From assembly GCA_903847605.1 (NCBI GenBank), contig CAINED010000003.1, positions 1 through 64,000 on the forward strand: a stretch of DNA of 64,000 nt, read 5' to 3'. Made by a program: the position numbers and the translations under genes. This document shows positions 41,349-49,810 of the stretch, piece after piece; the stretch's first letter is position 1, and every line of letters starts with the position of its first letter. The notes beneath the pieces are model-generated. The model was given only the letters and a program-made list of their open reading frames with translations, did no database searches and was not told the DNA's origin. Origin of the DNA: an uncultured Hyphomicrobiales bacterium. Its GTDB lineage: Bacteria > Pseudomonadota > Alphaproteobacteria > Rhizobiales > Beijerinckiaceae.

Positions 41349-42575
41349 ATGTCGGATCGCGAAATTTCGAAGTCGGGCGTCACACGCCGCGGCGCATTGG
41401 CGGGCGGTATCGCAACGGCCGCCGCCGCATCCCTGCCTGCCGCAATCCCCGCCTTGGCGCAGGGGACCGGTCCGATCCGCATCGGCAGCACGCTGGCGCT
41501 GACGGGCCCGCTCGCCCAGACCGGCATCCTGCACAAGATCGTCGGCGACATCTTCATCGATCAGGCGAACAAGTCTGGCGGGTTGCTGGGCCGCAAGGTC
41601 GAATGGGTGCTGCTCGACGACCAGTCGAAGCCCGATGTCACCCGCACGCTCTATGAGCGTCTCCTCACCGTCGACAAGGTCGACTTGTTGATCGGCCCCT
41701 ATGCGACCGGCTCGATCCTCTCGGCCATGGGCGTTGCCCAACGCTACAACAAGATCCTCGTCCACCACACATTCGGCATTCCGTCGCTTGCCAAATACGA
41801 CATGCATATTCCGGCCTGGCCCATCGGCTTCAATCCGGAAAAGACAGTCACCAACCGCGTGATGGATATGCTCGGCAACAAGGTGAAAACGGTCGCTGTT
41901 GTCACCAGCAAGTTCCCATCGGTGCACTTCCTGACAGTCGGCGCGCGCCCTGTCTTCAAGGAGCGCGGCATACAGGAAGTTCTCTTCCTAGAATTCGAAT
42001 TCGGCGCGAAGGATTTCGGCCCGATCGCTGCGCGTGTGAAGGACGCCAATCCCGACCTGCTCTTCATGGGCGCCATCGGTCTGGAAGGAAATCAGCTTCT
42101 CGAGGCGCTCGAGAAACTGAACTGGACGCCGCGCAATCACTTCTACACCTATCCGACGCCAGGTCCGCTCGCCCTGTCGCCCATGGGCAAGGATGCTTTG
42201 TCCTTCACGGCCTACGAGGACTTGCCGCCGTTGAACAAGGCGCCCGGCGCGGCCGAATTCGGCAAACTCTTCACCGATGCCGCCAAGGCCGCGAACAATC
42301 CCTACCCCTTCGTCGAAACACAGACTGCCGCCAGCTACTCGGCCTGGCAGATCCTCTTCCATGCGGCGAAGGAAACCAATTCGCTCGACGACAGGAAGAT
42401 GGCGGACTTCCTGAAGAAGAACGGCGCACCGACCATCATCGGCAAGGTTCGTTTCGACGGTCCGAACAACTACGGCGAAGACATGATGCGCATCAAGCAG
42501 GTGCAGAACCAGAAATGGGTCATCGTCTATCCCGACGAATTCAAGACCCCGGGTTCGCAGTTGATCATCAAGTAA
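41349..42575 (+). CDS. Branched-chain amino-acid-type ABC substrate-binding protein
   Basis: 408 residues from ATG 41349 after GGGAGG; a GTG at 41334 overlaps the ribosome site. VTRRGALAGG is a Tat-like signal. The mature part (IRIGSTLALTGPLAQTGI, VEWVLLDDQSKPDVTRTLYERL) is the LivK/Peripla_BP_6 type. Such proteins bind amino acids, amides or aromatic acids in the periplasm. First gene of an ABC importer operon with livH, a livM-livG fusion and livF. Confidence 0.92.
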   Translation: MSDREISKSGVTRRGALAGGIATAAAASLPAAIPALAQGTGPIRIGSTLALTGPLAQTGILHKIVGDIFIDQANKSGGLLGRKVEWVLLDDQSKPDVTRTLYERLLTVDKVDLLIGPYATGSILSAMGVAQRYNKILVHHTFGIPSLAKYDMHIPAWPIGFNPEKTVTNRVMDMLGNKVKTVAVVTSKFPSVHFLTVGARPVFKERGIQEVLFLEFEFGAKDFGPIAARVKDANPDLLFMGAIGLEGNQLLEALEKLNWTPRNHFYTYPTPGPLALSPMGKDALSFTAYEDLPPLNKAPGAAEFGKLFTDAAKAANNPYPFVETQTAASYSAWQILFHAAKETNSLDDRKMADFLKKNGAPTIIGKVRFDGPNNYGEDMMRIKQVQNQKWVIVYPDEFKTPGSQLIIK

Positions 42576-42599
42576 TCTGCTGCACTCCGGGTTTCAGTC

Positions 42600-43451
42600 A
42601 TGATCAGCGCAACCCTGCTCGGGCAATCCGTGCTGTCGGGGTTTTTCGCCGGCTGCCTCTACGCCCTGCTCGGGCTGGGGCTGACGCTGACATGGCGCTA
42701 CCTCAAGGTGATCAACCTGGCGCACTTCGCCTTCGTGCTGATCGCCGCCTATCTGACCTTCCAGCTGGTGGGAAAAAACGGGCTGAACCCGCTGCTCGTG
42801 GCCGTGATCCTCATTCCCGTTTTCTTCCTCGCAGGCGTCGCGCAGCAAGCGTTGATCGAACATTACAAGGTCAACGAATTCGCCTCGATCATCCTGACCT
42901 TTGGATTCGCGATGATCGCAGAGGCAGGATTGCAATGGATATGGTCGGCCGACTACCAGAAACTTGAAGCCCATTACATGCGCGGCTCGCTGCAGGTTGC
43001 CGGCCTCTTCCTGCCGATCTCCGACATCGTCATGTCGCTCGTCGCCATCTCGCTTTGCGTCATGGTCTGGGCAGCGATGCGCTACACGTGGCTCGGCAAA
43101 GCCCTGCGCGCGAGCCTCGACAATCCCGGCATCGCCGCAGCCTTCGGCGTGCCGAACCGCAAGCTCTCCTATCTCGTCGCCGGCGCAAGCGGCGCATCGA
43201 CGGCCATTGGCGGCATATTCGTCGCCCTGCTTTCGACGCTCGCGCCGAGCCAGATTTTTTCATGGCTCGGGGTGGTTTTCGCCGCGGCGCTGCTCGGCGG
43301 CCTCGGCAGTCCGATTGGCATTCTGGCAGCGGGCATCCTGCTGGGCGTGAGCGAGCACGTGACGATGGCAATCACCGCGCCGTCCTGGGCGCCTGTCGTG
43401 CCTTTCACCCTTTTGATGGTGATCCTGTTGCTCTGGCCGGAGCGCATCTGA
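42600..43451 (+). CDS. livH: Branched-chain-type ABC permease LivH
   Basis: 283 residues with about eight hydrophobic segments. SGFFAGCLYALLGLGLTLTWRYLKVINLAHFAF near the N-terminus is the LivH hallmark, as is the ILTFGFAMIAEAG stretch. The EAA-like loop ALRASLDNPGIAAAFGVP couples the permease to the ATPase. It lies 24 bases after the binding protein and ends two bases before the next start. Forms the inner-membrane channel with the LivM half of the following protein. Confidence 0.93.
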   Translation: MISATLLGQSVLSGFFAGCLYALLGLGLTLTWRYLKVINLAHFAFVLIAAYLTFQLVGKNGLNPLLVAVILIPVFFLAGVAQQALIEHYKVNEFASIILTFGFAMIAEAGLQWIWSADYQKLEAHYMRGSLQVAGLFLPISDIVMSLVAISLCVMVWAAMRYTWLGKALRASLDNPGIAAAFGVPNRKLSYLVAGASGASTAIGGIFVALLSTLAPSQIFSWLGVVFAAALLGGLGSPIGILAAGILLGVSEHVTMAITAPSWAPVVPFTLLMVILLLWPERI

Positions 43452-43452
43452 C

Positions 43453-45234
43453 ATGGGCGCGCAGACTGCAAGGCTTCGCCGGGACTGGTCGCCCTACGCC
43501 ATAGCCATCGCATTTATCGGCTTTGCGCTGCTGCCGGCGTTCAAGCCGCCGGCATTCGTGGAATCCTTTCTCTATCTGCTCTTTTTCTGGATCGCGCTGG
43601 CAACCTCATGGGCGATCTTCAGCGGTTTCACCGGCTATGTTTCGTTTGGCCATGGCGCATTCTATGGCGCGGGCGTCTATACGCTCGCGAACGTGGCATC
43701 GCATTATTCCTTCTGGTGGGGATTGATTGCGGCAGGCCTCGTCTCGGCGACGCTCGGCGTCGCCATCGCCGCTATCGTCTTTCGCACGCGATTGCGCGGC
43801 GAACTCTTCGCGTTGCTGACACTGGCGCTCGCCATTGTGCTGGCGACGATCATCCTGAACACGCCTGTTGACGGCGGCCCCGGCCTTTATCTCATTGGCG
43901 TCAGCCTGCCGAATTTCTACGGCTCGCCCGCATCGACGCTCTATTTGCTCATCATGTGCGTCGGTATGATGTCGCTGGCGACGGCCTGGTTCGTGCAACA
44001 GTCGAAACTGGGACGCGGCCTCTTCGCCATCAGCGACGACGAGGACGTCGCCGAGATTTTGGGCGTCCCGACCTATGCCTACAAGCTCATCGCCTGCGGC
44101 ATTTCCTCAGCGCTCGCAGGGATCGCCGGCGGCATACACGCGGTCTTCGTGAACTATGTGACGGTCAGCGGCACCTTTAATCTGGAAGTGCCGCTGTTCG
44201 TGCTGCTGATGAGCGTACTCGGCGGCGCCCGCTCGTGGATTGGTCCGGCCATCGGCGCGGTCTTCATCACGCTGCTGAACAATCTTTTCGTCAGCGGCGA
44301 CTATGCATTGCTGATCCGCATCGGCATCGGGCTCACGCTGGTCCTGACGACGCTCTACATGCCCGAAGGCATCGTTGGCCTGTTCCATACATCCTGGCGT
44401 CGAAAAGCCCTGCCGCTGACCGGCTCACAAACGCCTTCCGGGCATGCAGATGCACCCCTTGCCGCAAGCATTGCGCCGGCTCGGCAATACCAGCCGACAG
44501 GCGAAACACTGGTCCGCCTTGAGGATATCAGCCTCGCCTTCAAGGGCGTGCGCGCGCTCGATGGCGTGAACATGGAAGTGCGCAAGGGCGAGATCCTCGG
44601 ACTTGTCGGCCCCAACGGCTCGGGCAAGTCGACGCTCATCAATGTGATGAGCGGTTTCTACAAGCCCGATGGCGGGCGCATCTTCCTCTCCGGCGAGAAT
44701 ATCACCGCGCTTTCAGGCCATCTCGTCGCGCGCAACGGCATCGCGCGCACATTCCAGATTCCCCGGCCCTTCGGCCGCATGAGCGTGCTCGATAACGTCA
44801 TCGTCGCCGCGATGTTTGGTAGCGAACAATTGCCTGAGCGAGCGGCCCGCGAACGCGCCATGCATTATCTCGGCTTCGTCGGCCTTGATACGCGCGCGCA
44901 TGCGCTGCCGTCCGATCTCAATCTGCATCAGCGCAAGTTTCTCGAACTCGCGCGCGCGCTCGCCTCGGGCGCGAAACTCGTGATGCTGGATGAAGTTCTG
45001 GCCGGCCTCACGCCGTCGGAAATCACCAGCGCCATCGCCATGGTTCGCCGCATTCACAGCGCTGATACGACCATCGTCTTCGTCGAGCACAACATGCGCG
45101 CGGTCATGGAACTGACCCATCGTCTTGTCGTCATCAATCAGGGCAAGGTCATCGCAGAGGGCGATCCGCGCAAGGTGATGCAGGACGCCGCCGTCGTCGC
45201 TGCCTATCTGGGGACGTCCGATGCTGAAGATTGA
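43453..45234 (+). CDS. LivM-LivG fusion: ABC permease and ATPase in one chain
   Basis: 593 residues. Residues about 1-310 are the LivM permease (GYVSFGHGAFYGAGVYT, then AISDDEDVAEILGVPTYAYKL as EAA loop). A linker of about 30 residues (QTPSGHADAPLAA region) leads to a LivG-type ATPase (about 345-593): Walker A GPNGSGKST, the Q-loop in TFQIPRPF, a signature NLHQRKFLELARA, Walker B VMLDEV and the H-loop EHN. Separate LivM and LivG chains are the rule; fusions are known but less common. The livF start overlaps its end by 14 bases. Confidence 0.95.
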   Translation: MGAQTARLRRDWSPYAIAIAFIGFALLPAFKPPAFVESFLYLLFFWIALATSWAIFSGFTGYVSFGHGAFYGAGVYTLANVASHYSFWWGLIAAGLVSATLGVAIAAIVFRTRLRGELFALLTLALAIVLATIILNTPVDGGPGLYLIGVSLPNFYGSPASTLYLLIMCVGMMSLATAWFVQQSKLGRGLFAISDDEDVAEILGVPTYAYKLIACGISSALAGIAGGIHAVFVNYVTVSGTFNLEVPLFVLLMSVLGGARSWIGPAIGAVFITLLNNLFVSGDYALLIRIGIGLTLVLTTLYMPEGIVGLFHTSWRRKALPLTGSQTPSGHADAPLAASIAPARQYQPTGETLVRLEDISLAFKGVRALDGVNMEVRKGEILGLVGPNGSGKSTLINVMSGFYKPDGGRIFLSGENITALSGHLVARNGIARTFQIPRPFGRMSVLDNVIVAAMFGSEQLPERAARERAMHYLGFVGLDTRAHALPSDLNLHQRKFLELARALASGAKLVMLDEVLAGLTPSEITSAIAMVRRIHSADTTIVFVEHNMRAVMELTHRLVVINQGKVIAEGDPRKVMQDAAVVAAYLGTSDAED

Positions 45235-45931
45235 AAATCTCCACGTCGGCTATGGCGACGCGACGGCGCTTAGCGATGTGTCGCTGCATCTCGACAAGGG
45301 CGAACTCGCCTGCATGATCGGTCCCAATGGCGCGGGCAAGACGACGCTCGTCAACGCGATCGCGCGCCTGCTGCCGATCCGTTCCGGCTCCATCGCGATC
45401 GAGGGCCGCGATGTATCCAGGCTGACGCCACAAGAGTTATGCGATTACGGCGTAGCCATTATTCCCGAGGGCCGCCGTCTCTTCACCTCGATGACGGTGG
45501 AAGAAAATCTCGAGATCGGTTGCTATCGCCCGGCGGCGCGCGGCCTGAAGCAGCAATCGCTCGCGCGCATTTATGAAATGTTCCCGGTGCTCGGTGAAAG
45601 GCGCTGGCAGCTTGCCGGCACGCTCTCCGGAGGCCAGCAGCAGATGGTTGCCATCGGCCGCGCGCTCATGGCGCAGCCGAAATTGCTGCTGATCGACGAG
45701 CCCTCGCTTGGCCTCGCCCCGGTCATCATCAAACAGGTGTTCGAGACGATTTCAGCGATTCACGCATCGGGTGTTTCGATCCTGCTCATCGAGCAGAATG
45801 CTTCGAAGGCGCTCGCCGTTGCACAGCGCGCCTATGTGCTGGATTGCGGCTCCATCATCGCGCAGGGCACGCCGCAAGAATTACGCCAGCGCAGCGAGAT
45901 CGATGCGGCCTATTTCGGGGCGGGAAATTAG
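45221..45931 (+). CDS. livF: Branched-chain-type ABC ATPase LivF
   Basis: 236 residues. Walker A GPNGAGKTT, signature LSGGQQQMVAIGRAL, Walker B LLLIDEPSLGLAP and the H-loop IEQNASKAL are all intact. PEGRRLFTSMTVEENLEIG is typical of LivF. Its start overlaps the preceding LivM-LivG fusion by 14 bases, and a GGGACG lies upstream. Together with the LivG half it powers import of a ligand, perhaps an aromatic acid or an amino acid. Confidence 0.96.
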   Translation: MLKIENLHVGYGDATALSDVSLHLDKGELACMIGPNGAGKTTLVNAIARLLPIRSGSIAIEGRDVSRLTPQELCDYGVAIIPEGRRLFTSMTVEENLEIGCYRPAARGLKQQSLARIYEMFPVLGERRWQLAGTLSGGQQQMVAIGRALMAQPKLLLIDEPSLGLAPVIIKQVFETISAIHASGVSILLIEQNASKALAVAQRAYVLDCGSIIAQGTPQELRQRSEIDAAYFGAGN

Positions 45932-46117
45932 TGCGAAATTCCACCTTCTCGGTGAATTGCCAGGGGCCATCGGGAAACCGCATTGCGCGGTACTCGGGAA
46001 GCATTGCACGTGATCGGATTCAACAAAAATTCCGCGACTAAACTATTCGAACTATTCCGACGGTTGAATGTAAGCTAATATAATGATTGGAAAATCTCGG
46101 TCAGCCGGTCCAGTCGA

Positions 46118-46933
46118 ATGTTTGGTCAGCATACCCTTGATGCAGAGCTTGGTAGCACCTTCAAGAAGCAGGGATGGGTTGTACTTGATAATTTGTTTTG
46201 TGAAGAGGCGTTGAACGCACTTGATCGCACGAGTCTGCAATTTTGGGAACAGGGTGACATTCGTCTGAAGAAAGAATCTCCAGGTTGGGGGCAGCGTCCA
46301 GCCAATGAACTTCCAGAAGGGGTTCAAGCCAGTGGTTTGTTCCGTGAAGATAAGCGGGTCATATTGCGCCGTTTGTTTGGCAGCAGTGTCGACAACCTAA
46401 AAAAGGGCCTCGAACCACAATACACTTACTCGTTCCCAACCATCGGAGCCCAAGGACTAGGGTTGCACATTGATGGAGACGTCGGTGGCGGAGTGGTAAC
46501 TGTGATGGAAGGTTTGATAGGAGTGCTATTGCACGATGTTTCGGACGCTGATCAGGGCGCCTTTCACCTCATTCCCGAATCCCACAGAAAAAACTTGGAG
46601 TTCCTGCGTAAGCACCGTCGTATGCCGCTAGTCGAGGCTTTTCGGGCGATAGATCAACTATATCCTGATACGTCGCAAGTGACGACTTTCACCGGACGAC
46701 GCGGTCAAGCCATTGTGTGCCATCCATTGCTGAACCATGGGGCCGGGGCAAATCTGGGCACGTCAGTTCGCCGAATGGCCTTCGTACGGGTTAATGCTAG
46801 GATGCTTAACGAGAGCAATAACCCGACTCCGAAGAAGGATTCGTTCACCGCTTTAGAGCTATTGCGCCAAGATTCATACTATAGAAGCCGAGCCAATGCG
46901 CCGTTCAGGATTGCATTGGGCTGTCTTCGATAA
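46118..46933 (+). CDS. PhyH-type Fe(II)/2-oxoglutarate dioxygenase, AT-richer than its surroundings
   Basis: 271 residues. The double-stranded beta-helix markers of phytanoyl-CoA dioxygenases are seen: H117-x-D119 in LHIDGD, H207 in LNHGAGAN and an arginine pair (218, 219) for 2-oxoglutarate. Substrate unknown; relatives hydroxylate fatty acyl-CoA or secondary metabolites. The gene and its flanks differ in base composition: a 60-base sample at 46141 is 43 percent GC, against 63 percent in one inside livF. No strong ribosome site is seen, and no mobile element adjoins it. Confidence 0.8.
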   Translation: MFGQHTLDAELGSTFKKQGWVVLDNLFCEEALNALDRTSLQFWEQGDIRLKKESPGWGQRPANELPEGVQASGLFREDKRVILRRLFGSSVDNLKKGLEPQYTYSFPTIGAQGLGLHIDGDVGGGVVTVMEGLIGVLLHDVSDADQGAFHLIPESHRKNLEFLRKHRRMPLVEAFRAIDQLYPDTSQVTTFTGRRGQAIVCHPLLNHGAGANLGTSVRRMAFVRVNARMLNESNNPTPKKDSFTALELLRQDSYYRSRANAPFRIALGCLR

Positions 46934-47009
46934 ACCCACTGAATTTCGGTGGAATTGAATGATCGAAATCAGGCGTCAGTAGTGCAAGCATCTGCAAAAG
47001 CGCGGCGAT

Positions 47010-47372
47010 TTACCTTGACCAAACCATCCCCAAAAGCGTGGGCACATAAAACGACAATACGATCAGCCCAACGCCCGCGCCGGCGATGACGAGGCCGCGC
47101 GTGATGCTCGATGAAAGTTCGCCACGCACGAAGGAAACGGCGGCCGCCCCTGCATAGGGACCGATGCGTCCAACCAGCTTGTTGCGCACGAAATCGCTTT
47201 TGATCTTCGCGATGGCGGTTTCGACATAGGCCTTGCTCTGGTCGGCCATGTCGCTGGCGAGCGCGCGATCGAAAATCTTGCGCGCGGCGACGAAAGCGGC
47301 GGCATAGCCGAGGCCGAACAGGATCAGGCCGATTCCGGCCAGCGCGACGAGAATGGCAAGCGCAATGCTCAT
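47010..47372 (-). CDS. Small membrane protein of unknown function
   Basis: 120 residues with a strong AAGGAGGCAGG before ATG 47372. A long hydrophobic N-terminal segment (about 4-30), a charged region with KIFDRALASDMADQSKAYVETAI and a second hydrophobic stretch (about 88-113). No recognised family. A competing frame on the same strand (46969-47394) is arginine-rich and lacks a ribosome site. The upstream MFS gene on the same strand ends 31 bases before it, so co-transcription is likely. Confidence 0.7.
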   Translation of the reverse strand: MSIALAILVALAGIGLILFGLGYAAAFVAARKIFDRALASDMADQSKAYVETAIAKIKSDFVRNKLVGRIGPYAGAAAVSFVRGELSSSITRGLVIAGAGVGLIVLSFYVPTLLGMVWSR

Positions 47373-47403
47373 TCCTGCCTCCTTGAGATATCACACGCAG
47401 ATA

Positions 47404-48675
47404 TTACACGGGCGCGTTGCCCCGCACGATGCGATAGCCGAACATGACAAGCGGCGGCACCGCAAGCAAGACTGCAACGGCCCCTGCCGCGTTCAGACCC
47501 CAGAGCTCGATCAGCGGTCCGGTCACCAGCGCCGTCAGTACACTGATGAAGGCGGCGGCGCTGTCGTTGACGCCGATGGCGCGCCCGCGTTCGTTCGTTT
47601 CCACCATGTCGGCGATCAGCGCGGTGGACGCCACATTCGATCCTGCCCAGCCCACGCCGACGAGGAACGTGCCGAGCGTCACGGCCCAAAGTGCGCCGTT
47701 GGTGAAGGACACCAGCGCCGCGCCCAGCAGAGCGACGGCGACGCCCGGATACATGATCCAGCGCCGGCCGAACCTGTCGGCGAGCTTGCCGAGCGGCACA
47801 GTGAAGGCAAACATGCCGATGGAATGGAACATGTGCGAGAAGGCGATGGCCGAGAGCGAATGGCCGTGATGCGACAGCACCAGCGAGGTGAGCACCATAA
47901 CGATGGACATATTGCCCTGTCCCGAACAGTTCGAGACGATGGCGATGCGCGAAGCCGGGTTGCGCCAGAGTTGCATCGGGCGGAAGGCGCTCTCCTTCGC
48001 CTCGGTGCGCGGCGGCGGTTTGTAGCCTGGATAGTAATGCGCGAGATTCATCCCGATCTCCTTGGGATCGGGCCTCACGAAACTGACGAGCACCATGCCG
48101 CTGACGATGAGAATCGGCAGCAGCATCCAGGCAAGGGCCAGCGCGTCCATCCCCAGACGCGGCGCGAGCTTGTCTGCGGCCGTCACGATGATCGGCGTGG
48201 AGACGACGCCGAACAGCGAGCCGAGCGCGACATAGCCGAGCGCCTGCGCCCGCATGCGCGGCGGGGCCATATCGGCGGCGGCGACGCGCAATTGCTGCGA
48301 GGCGTTCATCCCCATGCCGAAGACGAAAAGGCCGCCTATGAACATGGCCGGACTCTTCCAGCCGATCGAAAGCCCCAGCACGAGAGCGCCGACGATGGCG
48401 AGCGCCAGCCCCATCAGCACGCCGGGCTTGCGGCCATAGGTGTCGGTGATCTTGCCTACGGGATAGGCGATGGCGAAACGGCTCAGCGCAATCAGGGCGA
48501 CGGACACGCCTGCGAGCCCGGCCGATTGCGTGAGTTGCACGATCATCAGCGGGCCGAAGCCATAGGCGTATTGCATCCCCGCGCCGCCGAAGGCGAGCGC
48601 CAGCGCCAGCAGGATCATGTTGCGCTTGATGATCCATGGCATGTGAAAGACAGTCGGCGAGGCGGGATGCTGCAT
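47404..48675 (-). CDS. Major facilitator superfamily transporter
   Basis: 423 residues, 12 hydrophobic segments. The loop between helices 2 and 3 reads VGKITDTYGRKPG, and helices 8-9 carry PLGKLADRFGRRWI, both MFS signatures (G-x3-D-x2-GRR/GRK). LSIGWKSPAMFIGG and the duplicated halves are clear. Substrate unknown. A ribosome site AGGAAA lies 13 bases before ATG 48675. The small membrane protein gene follows 31 bases downstream, suggesting a two-gene unit. Confidence 0.9.
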   Translation of the reverse strand: MQHPASPTVFHMPWIIKRNMILLALALAFGGAGMQYAYGFGPLMIVQLTQSAGLAGVSVALIALSRFAIAYPVGKITDTYGRKPGVLMGLALAIVGALVLGLSIGWKSPAMFIGGLFVFGMGMNASQQLRVAAADMAPPRMRAQALGYVALGSLFGVVSTPIIVTAADKLAPRLGMDALALAWMLLPILIVSGMVLVSFVRPDPKEIGMNLAHYYPGYKPPPRTEAKESAFRPMQLWRNPASRIAIVSNCSGQGNMSIVMVLTSLVLSHHGHSLSAIAFSHMFHSIGMFAFTVPLGKLADRFGRRWIMYPGVAVALLGAALVSFTNGALWAVTLGTFLVGVGWAGSNVASTALIADMVETNERGRAIGVNDSAAAFISVLTALVTGPLIELWGLNAAGAVAVLLAVPPLVMFGYRIVRGNAPV

Positions 48676-48816
48676 GTGCGCTAAAATTTCCTGTGACCCC
48701 GGCTGTTCGCGCGCCGGTTGGATATTTCCTTAACCCAGCGAAGCCTCGACGCCAAACCCGCTACTTGTCTTTACAGGCTTGGGTCGTAAACATGCCCGGA
48801 AAATCGGGAGGGAACC

Positions 48817-49797
48817 ATGAACACGCATGTCAGATGCGCAATTGCCGCCGGGCTGCTCGCAGGCGCGACTTTATCGACTTCGCCCGCCAGCGCGCAGGAG
48901 GCTTTTCCCCAGCGCAGCGTGCGCATCATCGTGCCGTTTCCTGCGGGCTCTGCGCTGGATGGCATCACGCGGCTCGTCGCGGAAAATCTCAACAGGACAT
49001 GGGGCGGCAAGGGCGTGATCGTTGAGAATGTCGCGGGCGGCGGCGGCAATGTCGGCACGATGCGCTTCGCCCGCTCCGATCCGGACGGCTACACGCTGCT
49101 GTCCGCGCCGCCCGGCCCCTATGCGCTGAACAAAGCGCTCTACAAGGACACGAATTTCGATGCGGAGAAATTCGTGCCGCTGGCGCTGATGGCCTCCGTG
49201 CCCAATGTGCTGGTCCTGCGCAATGAAGTGCCCGTGAGGGACTTCAAATCCTATATCGACTATGCCCGCGCCAATCCCGGCAAGCTGAACTATGCTTCGC
49301 AAGGTGTCGGCTCGACCGGCTTTCTCACGGCGCGCGCGCTGGAAATCGCAGCGAATGTTCAGATGGTGCATGTGCCCTATCGCGGCGCGGCGCAGATTCT
49401 CACGGACATCGCGGCCGGCCACGTCGATTCCTTCTTCGACACGGCGACAACATCGTTGCCGCTGCAACGTGCGGGCAAGGTTCGGATAATCGCAGTCGCT
49501 GGCGCAACGCGTCTCGAAGCCTTGCCCGATGTTCCCACGGTCGCCGAATTCTATCCCGGCTTCAGCTCGGTGACATGGTTTGCGATGGCCGCCCCGGAGG
49601 GAACGCCCGCCGCGGTGGCGCAGAAAATCGCCAGGGACATCGCTGACGTCATTAAGTCGCCCGAAGTGAACCAGCGCCTGCGCGCCATCGAAATGACGCC
49701 GCGCGGCGATGGTCCCGCCGAAACGCGCAAGTTTCTCGACGAGGAACGCGCGCGCTGGACGAAGCTGATCGCAGAGGTCGGCGTGCAGCCGCAATGA
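48817..49797 (+). CDS. Bug/TctC family periplasmic receptor
   Basis: 326 residues; GGGAGGGAACC before the ATG. Signal peptide to about ASAQE. The mature start FPQRSVRIIVPFPAGSALDGITR, then VENVAGGGGNVGT, PDGYTLLS and VPYRGAAQI, is the classical Bug pattern. It stands alone on the plus strand between the MFS gene and the minus-strand membrane protein; no transporter genes or enzymes adjoin it. Confidence 0.93.
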   Translation: MNTHVRCAIAAGLLAGATLSTSPASAQEAFPQRSVRIIVPFPAGSALDGITRLVAENLNRTWGGKGVIVENVAGGGGNVGTMRFARSDPDGYTLLSAPPGPYALNKALYKDTNFDAEKFVPLALMASVPNVLVLRNEVPVRDFKSYIDYARANPGKLNYASQGVGSTGFLTARALEIAANVQMVHVPYRGAAQILTDIAAGHVDSFFDTATTSLPLQRAGKVRIIAVAGATRLEALPDVPTVAEFYPGFSSVTWFAMAAPEGTPAAVAQKIARDIADVIKSPEVNQRLRAIEMTPRGDGPAETRKFLDEERARWTKLIAEVGVQPQ

Positions 49798-49810
49798 AAG
49801 CGAACAAGAT

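Noticed and set aside
47353-48684. A 443-codon plus-strand frame opposite the MFS gene
   Set aside because: Composition is histidine/arginine/glutamate-rich and lacks structure; the minus strand encodes a clear 12-helix transporter.
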